DNA from: Nakamurella silvestris
GTDB lineage: Bacteria; Actinomycetota; Actinomycetes; Mycobacteriales; Nakamurellaceae
DNA: 35,147 bases
NCBI GenBank assembly: GCA_003576535.1
Contig: QXCQ01000190.1
Span: forward strand, 10,220 to 45,366
Direction of reading: 5' to 3'
Shown here: one piece after another, positions 29,654 to 35,147 of the stretch
Numbering within the stretch: position 1 is the stretch's first letter
How the letters are laid out: each line of letters opens with the position of its first letter
Translations under genes and position numbers: made by a program
The notes under the pieces: model-generated
Databases searched by the model: none
Told to the model about the DNA's origin: nothing
Seen by the model: the letters and a program-made list of their open reading frames with translations, nothing else

Positions 29654-30589
29654 TCAGACGCTCTCAGCAGGAGCTTCGGTGGCAGCTGCACCCTCGGCCG
29701 GGGCCTCGGTGGCAGCAGCTTCGGCCTGCACGCTCGGACCATCGGTCTGAGCGGCGTCGACCGGCGCGTCGGCGGCCGGGGCTGCGTCGGCAGCGGGGGC
29801 TGCGTCGGCGGCCGGGGTGGCGTCGGCGGCAGCAGCGGCTTCGTTGGTGGCGAGCAGCTCGCGCTCCCACTCGGCCAGCGGCTCCTCAGCGGCGCCCTGT
29901 CCCGAACGCTTGATGAGACCCTCGGCGACGGCCTCGGCCACCACCTTGGTCAGCACGGCGGCGGAACGGATCGCGTCGTCGTTGCCCGGGATCGGGAAAT
30001 CGACCTCGTCCGGATCACAGTTGGTGTCCAGGACGGCGACGATCGGGATGTTCAGCTTGCGGGCCTCGCCGACGGCGATGTGCTCCTTCTTGGTGTCGAC
30101 GATCCACACCACGGACGGAACCTTGACCATGTCCCGGACTCCGCCGAGGGTCTTGGCCAGCTTGATCTTCTCGCGGCTCATCAGAAGGAGTTCCTTCTTG
30201 GTCCGGTTGCCGTAGTCGCCCGAGATCTCCATGGCCTCGAGGTCCTTCAGGCGCAGCAGACGCTTGTGCACGGTCTGGAAGTTGGTGAGCATGCCACCAA
30301 GCCAGCGCTGGTTCACGTACGGCATGCTGACGCGGGTCGCCTGCTCGGCGATCGCTTCCTGGGCCTGGCGCTTGGTGCCGATGAACAAGACGGTGCCGCC
30401 GTGGGCGACGGTCTCCTTGATGAACTCGAACGCCTTGTCGATGTACGTCAGCGTCTGCTGAAGATCGATGATGTAGATGCCATTGCGCTCGGTGAAGATG
30501 AAACGCTTCATCTTCGGGTTCCAGCGACGGGTCTGGTGCCCGAAGTGGACGCCAGCATCGAGCAGCTGGCGCATAGTGACGACGGCCAT
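29654..30589 (-). CDS. rpsB: 30S ribosomal protein S2
   Basis: S2 binds late to the 30S subunit. The 311-residue protein has the universal blocks [47 protein letters not shown] and [26 protein letters not shown]. After residue 245 an extra tail of about 65 residues consists of Ala/Pro/Asp repeats ([18 protein letters not shown] and related), which should be disordered and acidic. Such tails occur in actinobacterial S2 but vary in length. The ATG at 30589 is preceded by GAAAGGG. A 22-bp palindrome lies in the leader. Confidence 0.97.
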   Translation of the reverse strand: MAVVTMRQLLDAGVHFGHQTRRWNPKMKRFIFTERNGIYIIDLQQTLTYIDKAFEFIKETVAHGGTVLFIGTKRQAQEAIAEQATRVSMPYVNQRWLGGMLTNFQTVHKRLLRLKDLEAMEISGDYGNRTKKELLLMSREKIKLAKTLGGVRDMVKVPSVVWIVDTKKEHIAVGEARKLNIPIVAVLDTNCDPDEVDFPIPGNDDAIRSAAVLTKVVAEAVAEGLIKRSGQGAAEEPLAEWERELLATNEAAAAADATPAADAAPAADAAPAADAPVDAAQTDGPSVQAEAAATEAPAEGAAATEAPAESV

Positions 30590-30951
30590 GGTCGCCCTTT
30601 CATCCTGGGTGACCGCAGCTGCGGTCACCGATTCGGTTCTGCCGGGATCCGGTCGGATCTCGGCCCTGACGCCCTTTTCGCGCACACCACCTGCTCGGCC
30701 GGCTTTCGCCGACCTGTTGTCAGGACCTCGGTGTGCCACGGCGACGGAAATGTCCGATCGCGATAGGGCGTGCGAAGTCGATCCGTACCTGGAACCAGGC
30801 ACAGACCGCTGGTTAAGAATACGGGATGACACCCTGGATCAGTTAATGGGGCCGGGACCTGGGGCGTTGGGGTCATCCACAGCGGAGGAAGCTGTCCACA
30901 GCGACGACCATCCCCCTCCCCGCGGCGTCACCGGTGCCGCAGGGTGGGGAG
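30590..30951. promoter_or_regulatory. Divergent rpsB/M23 spacer
   Basis: This is a 362-bp non-coding region. It holds the 22-bp palindrome at 30608-30629, a weak minus-strand promoter candidate (TATTCT at 30816-30821 with TTAACT at 30841-30846, 19-bp spacer), and two DnaA-box-like nonamers (TCATCCACA 30873-30881, CTGTCCACA 30892-30900). No convincing small gene is visible. Confidence 0.4.
30608..30629 (-). promoter_or_regulatory. 22-bp perfect palindrome in the rpsB leader
   Basis: GGTGACCGCAG is followed directly by its complement CTGCGGTCACC, ending 18 bp upstream of the rpsB ATG. As RNA it gives a 9-bp stem with a 4-nt loop immediately before the ribosome-binding site. S2 autoregulates through its leader in E. 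coli; a similar role here is inference. A dimeric repressor site is the alternative. Confidence 0.45.
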
Positions 30952-31488
30952 ATGGACCGTCTGATCGGCACGCTCGCGCGGTGGACGGCACTCGCCCTGA
31001 TCCCGCTGGTGACGATGACGCCTCCACTGCCGGGCGCTGCCCGCGGTGACAGACCGTCGGTCTCCATCGACGGGGGCACCTTCGGCTGGCCGGTCGCGCT
31101 GCCGGTGGTGCTGACCGACTTCGATCCTCCCGTCACTCCCTACGGGTCCGGACACCGCGGCATCGACCTCGCCGCCGCAGTCGGAACGGTGGTGACCGCT
31201 GCGGGGGCCGGGCGTGTGGTCTACGCCGGACCCCTGGCAGGCCGGGGTGTGGTGTCGATCGAGCATCGGTCGGGCCTTCGCACCACCTACGAGCCGGTGC
31301 TGCCGCGGGTGGCCGTCGGCTCCCTGGTGACGGCCGGACAACCGATCGGCACCGTGACGGCCGGACATCGTCCCTGCGCTCCGGCGACCTGCCTGCACTG
31401 GGGCGCACGGTGCGGAGCGGTCTACCTCGATCCGCGGAGCCTGCTGCCCGGGCGGTGGCGGGTCCGGCTGCTGCCCTGGGAGGGCTGA
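30952..31488 (+). CDS. Exported M23 (LytM-like) domain protein, catalytic His replaced
   Basis: The 178-residue protein has an N-terminal membrane/signal segment (ALALIPLVTMTPPLPGAA) and one LytM-type peptidase domain. The first zinc motif is intact: GSGHRGIDLAAA, with H68 and D72. The second motif, normally HLHWG, reads CLHWG: the zinc ligand H149 is kept but the catalytic His is C147. Many LytM relatives with lost catalytic residues act as amidase activators, so this may be a regulator and not an enzyme. I have the impression that the CLHWG form recurs in actinobacterial homologues. ATG 30952 was chosen over GTG 30934 because of the GGGTGG just upstream. Confidence 0.82.
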   Translation: MDRLIGTLARWTALALIPLVTMTPPLPGAARGDRPSVSIDGGTFGWPVALPVVLTDFDPPVTPYGSGHRGIDLAAAVGTVVTAAGAGRVVYAGPLAGRGVVSIEHRSGLRTTYEPVLPRVAVGSLVTAGQPIGTVTAGHRPCAPATCLHWGARCGAVYLDPRSLLPGRWRVRLLPWEG

Positions 31489-31511
31489 GTTCCTCGGGTT
31501 CCGCAAGGCCC

Positions 31512-31567
31512 GGTTCCTCAAGCCCGGCTCCTCAGGCCCGGTTCCTCAGGCCCGGCTCCTCAGGCCC
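31512..31567. repeat. 14-bp tandem repeat x4 at the xerC 3' end
   Basis: The unit GG(T/C)TCCTCAGGCCC is repeated four times (31512, 31526, 31540, 31554). The last copy contains the stop codon and last codons of xerC. It fills the gap between the convergent M23 gene and xerC. A degenerate fifth copy may precede it. Confidence 0.9.
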
Positions 31568-32546
31568 GTGGATGCGCCTGGCGGTAGACCGCGGCCAGCC
31601 TTTCGGTGGAGACATGGGTGTAGATCTGCGTGGTGTTCAGACTCGCGTGGCCGAGCAGTTCCTGGACCATCCGCAGGTCCGCACCCCCTTCGAGGAGGTG
31701 GGTGGCCGCCGAATGCCGGAGTCCGTGCGGACCCAGATCCGGGGCACCGGGCACGGCCGCCAGCCGGGCATGCACCAGGGTGCGGACGGCGCGCGGGTCG
31801 ATCCGACCACCGCGGGCACCCAGGAAGACGGCGGTGCCGCTGCGATCGGTCGTCAGGAGCGGCCTGCCTTCCTCGAGCCACCGGCCGAGGGCACGGTCGG
31901 CCGGCAGCCCGAACGGGACCGTGCGTTCCTTGTCCCCCTTGCCGATCACCCGGAGCACGGTGCGGCGGCGGTCGATCGATCCCAGGTTCAGACCGGTCAG
32001 TTCGGAAACCCGGATCCCGGTGGCGTAGAGCAGTTCCAGGATCGCCTGATCGCGCAGGGCAAGTGCATGGTCGTGCGGGTCTGGGGCTGTGTTTTCGGTG
32101 GCTGTGGTTTCGCTGCCTGCGGGCCCGGTACCTGCGTGTGCGGTGCCGCCGGAGTTCTCCTCCGCCAACATGGCTACGGCCTGTTCACGGCGCAGGACGC
32201 CCGGGAGTGTGCGGCGCGGGCTGGGTGCGATCAGGCGCAGACCGACGTCGACCGGGGTGCGGTCGGTGCGGTCCAGCCAGGCGGTGAAGGAGCGGGCGGC
32301 TGCGGCCCGGCGGGCGATCGAGGCACGGGCGGCGCCGGTGGTGGTCAGTTTCGCCAGCCAGCTCCGTAGGACCACCAGGTCGAGTTCGACAGGATCGGCG
32401 ATCCCCATCCGGGAGCAGTGGCGGGCCAGGCTGCGCAGATCGGTCAGATAGCCGAGGACGGTGGCAGCGGCGAGGCCACGCTCGGCCGCGAGGTGGCGTT
32501 CGAAGTCGGCGAGGACCTCCTCGAACCGTGCGCTCACCTCATCCAT
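31560..32546 (-). CDS. xerC: Tyrosine recombinase, XerC-like
   Basis: XerC/XerD resolve chromosome dimers at dif. The 328-residue protein has the N-terminal SAM-like DNA-binding domain (LADFERHLAAERGLAAATVLGYLTDLRS begins it) and the catalytic domain. All active residues are present: R179 (TGIRVSEL), K203 (IGKGDKER), H274 and R277 (GPHGLRHSAA), H300 (LGHASLNTT) and the nucleophile Y309 (IYTHVS). An insert of about 28 residues, rich in Gly, Thr and Pro (about 131-160), separates the domains and is longer than usual. The ATG at 32546 gives the standard N-terminus. A location near rpsB-tsf is common for actinobacterial xerC, which supports a host gene and not a mobile integrase. Confidence 0.9.
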   Translation of the reverse strand: MDEVSARFEEVLADFERHLAAERGLAAATVLGYLTDLRSLARHCSRMGIADPVELDLVVLRSWLAKLTTTGAARASIARRAAAARSFTAWLDRTDRTPVDVGLRLIAPSPRRTLPGVLRREQAVAMLAEENSGGTAHAGTGPAGSETTATENTAPDPHDHALALRDQAILELLYATGIRVSELTGLNLGSIDRRRTVLRVIGKGDKERTVPFGLPADRALGRWLEEGRPLLTTDRSGTAVFLGARGGRIDPRAVRTLVHARLAAVPGAPDLGPHGLRHSAATHLLEGGADLRMVQELLGHASLNTTQIYTHVSTERLAAVYRQAHPRA

Positions 32547-32559
32547 GCCCCGAAGATAG

Positions 32560-32633
32560 CTGTTCCCGCGCACGTTCCTCGTTCCTGCGCACGTTGTTTC
32601 GTGCGCGAGGAGCAAGAGCGTGCGCGGGAACAG
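32560..32633. repeat. 74-bp nested palindrome between xerC and the L,D-transpeptidase gene
   Basis: The outer arms CTGTTCCCGCGCACG (32560-32574) and CGTGCGCGGGAACAG (32619-32633) are perfectly complementary over 15 bp. An inner pair GCGCACG/CGTGCGC (32587-32593, 32600-32606) closes a TTGTTT loop. The left half also contains a direct repeat GTTCC(C/T)GCGCACGTT. The architecture, an outer stem with an inner stem, recalls the 62-bp family, but the sequence is different. Confidence 0.8.
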
Positions 32634-32657
32634 GGAAAGTCAGTGGGGAAACCGGTC

Positions 32658-32687
32658 AGTAGGGATCAGTAGGGATTAGTAGGGATC
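32658..32687. repeat. 10-bp tandem repeat x3 across the L,D-transpeptidase stop codon
   Basis: AGTAGGGAT(C/T) occurs three times head to tail (32658, 32668, 32678). The stop codon (TAA, 32676-32678) and last Tyr codon lie within it. Being out of codon register, a change in copy number would alter the extreme C-terminus or only the 3' UTR. Confidence 0.9.
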
Positions 32688-34097
32688 GGTGCCGAAAACG
32701 ACGACCTGGTCGCCCACGCTGAGGAAGTTGTAGAAGTACTCCGAATCGTCCCAGGTCAGGTGGATGCAGCCATGGGACTGGTCGTAGACGCTGCCCTGGT
32801 GGAAGGCGATACCGCCGTCGAAGAACACCGAGTTCGGCATGGGGGCGTTGTTGAAGATCGAGGACTTGTGGTCCTTGTCCTTCCAGAACACGTAATGCAC
32901 ACCGGGGTTGGTGCGGTGTCCCGCCTTGCCTGCGGTCATCTTGACCGGCCCGTAGACGACCTTGCCGCCGGACTGCAGCCAGGCGCGCTCGTTGGTGAGG
33001 TCGACACACGCGTCGGCGGTGGCCGGGCACGGGTTCGACACCGACGGCTTGCTGTACTTGATCGACGCCGCGGCCGAACCGACAGGGCCCTGGAAGACGG
33101 AGGACCCGCCCTGGTAGCTCGCCGTCACCGACAGGGTGCCGACCGGTCGGCCGGTTGGGATCACGATGGTGCCGCGACCGTTGACCAGTGCGACAGGTCC
33201 GAAGCGGTGGGCACCCACCTTCACGGTGACCTTGCCGTCGACGGCACCGAGCGGGCTCGTCACCGACACGGTCGCGGTGACCTTCTGGTTGGTCAGGGCG
33301 CTGGTGCGGCTCAGGCCGATGGTCACGCCGGTGGGCTTGACCTTGTTGACGTCGGCGTAGGCGTTCGTCCGCCCCTTGGCGATCCTGGTGTCGCCGTTGT
33401 AGATCGCGGTGTAGCCGCGCTTCTTGCCCGGAAGCACCGCCGCGTCGGTCGGCAGCAGGACGGCACCATTGGCGTTCAACCGGCCGCTGGAGATCGACTT
33501 GGTACCCCGCTTGAGCAGGACGGTTCCGCCGGCCGAGACCCCAGGAGCCTTGACCTTGACCAGCAACTGGCCCGTCTTGCCGTAGGTCAGGGTGCCGGGG
33601 CGGAACTGGGTGGTCAGGGTCGGCGTCAACTTGTAGACGACCAAGGAGAACTTGTCCGACTTCGACGCCTGGTACTTGGTCTTGCTCGACGCGACGAACT
33701 TGACCTGGACGCTGCGCTTGCCCGGAGTGGCCGTCGACTTGATCGTGTAGGAGGCCTTGCCGTCGGCGTCGAGGATCTGCCAGTTGACGACGACACCGTC
33801 GACGTAGATGCCGACCTTGCCCTTCGGGACCGTCTTGTCCGCAGAGACCACCGTGGTGCGGATGACGACGGTGTTCTTCGAACCGTAGGTCTGGCTCGCC
33901 TTGGAACGCGTCACCTTGACGGTGGTTGCCTTCGGCGCTGCGGCAACGGCGCTGACCGCAGGGGTCGCCGCCGAGGCTGCCGGGGAAGCCGAGGCCACCG
34001 GAGCCGTGGCAACGACCAGACCGCCCAGGAGCGCCAGGATCGTTCCGGCTGCGAACCCGGCGCGTCGACGCGAGGCCTTACGTTGTGGAATTGCCAT
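32676..34097 (-). CDS. Exported L,D-transpeptidase (YkuD) with Ig-like repeats
   Basis: The 473-residue protein makes 3-3 peptidoglycan cross-links or attaches proteins to the wall. A signal peptide (AGTILALLGGLVVATAPVASA) follows a basic start. Residues 55-345 are three bacterial Ig-like beta domains rich in Lys, Thr and Val (KATTVKVTRSKASQTYGSKN; TPTLTTQFRPGTLTYGKTGQ; TGVTIGLSRTSALTNQKVTA). The YkuD domain at the C-terminus (from about 360) has the motif HQGSVYDQSHGCIHLTWDD, with the catalytic C444. Actinobacterial relatives with Ig-like domains resemble LdtMt2. The ATG at 34097 has GGGGCA about 8 nt upstream. Confidence 0.9.
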   Translation of the reverse strand: MAIPQRKASRRRAGFAAGTILALLGGLVVATAPVASASPAASAATPAVSAVAAAPKATTVKVTRSKASQTYGSKNTVVIRTTVVSADKTVPKGKVGIYVDGVVVNWQILDADGKASYTIKSTATPGKRSVQVKFVASSKTKYQASKSDKFSLVVYKLTPTLTTQFRPGTLTYGKTGQLLVKVKAPGVSAGGTVLLKRGTKSISSGRLNANGAVLLPTDAAVLPGKKRGYTAIYNGDTRIAKGRTNAYADVNKVKPTGVTIGLSRTSALTNQKVTATVSVTSPLGAVDGKVTVKVGAHRFGPVALVNGRGTIVIPTGRPVGTLSVTASYQGGSSVFQGPVGSAAASIKYSKPSVSNPCPATADACVDLTNERAWLQSGGKVVYGPVKMTAGKAGHRTNPGVHYVFWKDKDHKSSIFNNAPMPNSVFFDGGIAFHQGSVYDQSHGCIHLTWDDSEYFYNFLSVGDQVVVFGTDPY

Positions 34098-34276
34098 GCA
34101 AAATGCCCCATCTCAGACAAAAAGGATCCCCGGCGCTGAGCCCCGGAGATCACACGATATCGTGTTTCCCCTCTTGGACGCCCCGTACCGCCGGAAAGTT
34201 GCTTCCGAGCGAAGGTCGTTTTCCCGCCGGTACCCGTTTTTCGCGCGCTTCACTGGTCCGCGGCGCTTGTCCGGCG
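34098..34276 (-). promoter_or_regulatory. Structured leader upstream of the L,D-transpeptidase gene
   Basis: The 179-bp spacer contains a 14-bp perfect palindrome ACACGATATCGTGT (34152-34165), about 55 bp upstream of the start. It also contains a nested hairpin formed by GTACCG/CGGTAC and GGAAA/TTTCC arms, with a small CTTC-GAAG stem inside. Two CCGGGG direct repeats lie nearer the start. The region does not match the conserved blocks of the c-di-AMP riboswitch known upstream of some cell-wall genes. Its function is unknown. Confidence 0.35.
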
Positions 34277-34870
34277 TCAGCGCCGAACGCGGTAGCTCAG
34301 GTGGGTGACCAGGCTGTTGCCGGTGGCACTGACCGGCTCCAGGGAGAGGCCGTCCAGGCCGTCGAACAGCCTCTCGCCGGCACCCAGGACATGGCCGACG
34401 ACATGCAGGTTCAGCTGGTCGACGAGGCCGGCCTGCAGATACTGCCGGAGGGTGGATGCTCCACCCGCGATGCCGATGTGGCCGTCGGTGGCAGCGGCCC
34501 TCGCCTGTTCCATGGCCGAGTGGATGCCGTCGGTGACGAAGGTGAAAGTGGTGCCCTCCATCTGCAACGGTTCCCGCGGGTGATGGGTCAGGACGAAGAC
34601 CGGTGCGTGATAGGGCGGTTCCGGCCCCCACCAGCCGGTCCAGGCCAGATCCCAGGGGCCGCGGCCGGGTGAGAACATGTTGCGGCCCATGATGAAGGCG
34701 GTGGGCGAGGCCAGCGCCGCAAGTTCGGCGGCGTTCTCCTCGGGCTGCTCGAACATCCACTGGTGCAGCTTCTGGTCGACCCCGTCACCCATGGGCTTGT
34801 CCAGGGTCTGATTCGGGCCGGCGGCGAAACCGTCCAGGGATATCGCCAGGTCGGCGGTGACCTCTGCCAT
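34277..34870 (-). CDS. RibD C-terminal/dihydrofolate reductase-like family protein
   Basis: The 197-residue protein has the DHFR-like fold of the RibD C-terminal family. It begins EVTADLAISLDGFAAGPNQT, contains AFIMGRNMFSPGRGPWD, and ends with the nucleotide-binding block IAGGASTLRQYLQAGLVDQLNLHVV. These stand-alone proteins are NADPH-dependent reductases of mostly unknown substrate; they are neither the folate nor the riboflavin enzyme proper. The ATG at 34870 has a GAGGAAGG ribosome-binding site 8 nt upstream. It is flanked upstream by palindrome copy F. Confidence 0.88.
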   Translation of the reverse strand: MAEVTADLAISLDGFAAGPNQTLDKPMGDGVDQKLHQWMFEQPEENAAELAALASPTAFIMGRNMFSPGRGPWDLAWTGWWGPEPPYHAPVFVLTHHPREPLQMEGTTFTFVTDGIHSAMEQARAAATDGHIGIAGGASTLRQYLQAGLVDQLNLHVVGHVLGAGERLFDGLDGLSLEPVSATGNSLVTHLSYRVRR

Positions 34871-34938
34871 GTGACGTACCTTCCTCGGGTGAGCTGATCG
34901 GCCCATTGTGCACTCGCGTCTGCACTCGCTCCCCCTGG

Positions 34939-35000
34939 CCGCGCTCCTTCTCGACAATCGCGCTGGTTGCAGCGCGCGCGGAAGTCGGGACGGAGCGCGG
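34939..35000. repeat. 62-bp palindromic element, copy F
   Basis: This copy lies 69 bp upstream of the RibD-like start and 34 bp after the 3' end of the partial gene at the right edge. Its arms are extended by CTGG/CCAG. The core is less symmetrical, but the GTTGCAGCGCGCGCG centre is recognisable. A further fragment, GGAGCGCGGTCAG (from 35026), follows and overlaps the end of the last gene. Confidence 0.88.
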
Positions 35001-35033
35001 CCAGTGGGGGTATGGAGTCAGCAGGGAGCGCGG

Positions 35034-35147
35034 TCAGAACGGGGGTGGGGGCAGCGGTTCGAGTGGATAGGGGCCGTTCGGGTTCGCGGTCGGCGCCGGT
35101 GCGGTTCGGGTGGTGCCCAGGGGTGAGCGGACGGTGGTGGTCTGGTC
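35034..35147 (-). CDS. 3' end of an unidentified gene entering from the right
   Basis: A minus-strand frame runs from the window edge to a TGA at 35034-35036 with 37 residues, Thr- and Pro-rich (TVRSPLGTTRT, then YPLEPLPPPPF at the end). The codon bias fits the neighbouring genes. The composition recalls C-terminal tails of actinobacterial DUF222/HNH proteins, which would mirror the gene at the left edge, but this fragment is too short to decide. Confidence 0.5.
   Translation of the reverse strand, partial: DQTTTVRSPLGTTRTAPAPTANPNGPYPLEPLPPPPF

Noticed and set aside
31512-31567. CRISPR-like or attachment site repeats near a tyrosine recombinase
   Set aside because: The units are contiguous 14-mers without spacers; the recombinase is a housekeeping XerC in a conserved context with no phage genes.
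31560-32546. Integrase of a mobile island
   Set aside because: Length, motifs and neighbourhood fit XerC; there is no tRNA, excisionase or flanking att repeat.
34098-34276. c-di-AMP (ydaO) riboswitch upstream of the L,D-transpeptidase gene
   Set aside because: The conserved GGGGAACC and GGGUGAA-type blocks could not be found in the right order.

Overview
The window is high-GC, densely coded DNA from an actinobacterium. The reasons are a complete GlgE-type alpha-glucan pathway, a DUF222 (13E12-like) protein gene, a Scy/FilP-like coiled-coil protein, methylmalonyl-CoA epimerase, frequent GTG starts and several apparently leaderless genes. Propionibacteriales is a plausible guess from gene content, but nothing in the sequence proves the family.

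Layout. (1) 1-1982: the 5' part of a DUF222 gene running off the left edge, a 450-bp spacer with two copies of a 62-bp palindrome, and a small VOC protein. (2) 2075-12671: an alpha-glucan/trehalose island. glgP (glycogen phosphorylase) is divergent from glgE-treS-mak-glgB. TreS isomerises trehalose to maltose, Mak phosphorylates it, GlgE polymerises maltose-1-phosphate, GlgB branches the glucan and GlgP degrades it. All expected catalytic residues are present. (3) 12783-15933: two exported proteins, a seven-repeat RCC1-like protein with paired cysteines and SLH domains, and a neutral zinc metallopeptidase. (4) 16017-21363: a thioredoxin-TPR protein (CnoX/YbbN type), a MarR regulator, an ABC exporter pair behind a thiolase gene, and methylmalonyl-CoA epimerase. 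(5) 21436-25125: a DivIVA/FilP-like coiled-coil protein and a second ABC exporter pair. (6) 25187-30589, all on the minus strand: the classical rpsB-tsf-pyrH-frr-cdsA block, followed by a small zinc-binding protein and an alpha/beta hydrolase. (7) 30952-35147: an M23-like protein, a XerC-type recombinase, an L,D-transpeptidase with Ig-like repeats, a RibD/DHFR-family protein, and the 3' end of an unidentified gene at the right edge.

The most unusual feature is a family of six dispersed palindromes, each exactly 62 bp (1214, 1434, 2005, 15938, 17535, 34939), which no gene annotation explains. Three sit precisely between convergent gene ends. The other two convergent junctions carry a 24-bp perfect-stem hairpin or a short tandem repeat. 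The remaining copies flank the genes at the two edges of the window. They look like REP/MITE-type elements, possibly also used as bidirectional terminators.
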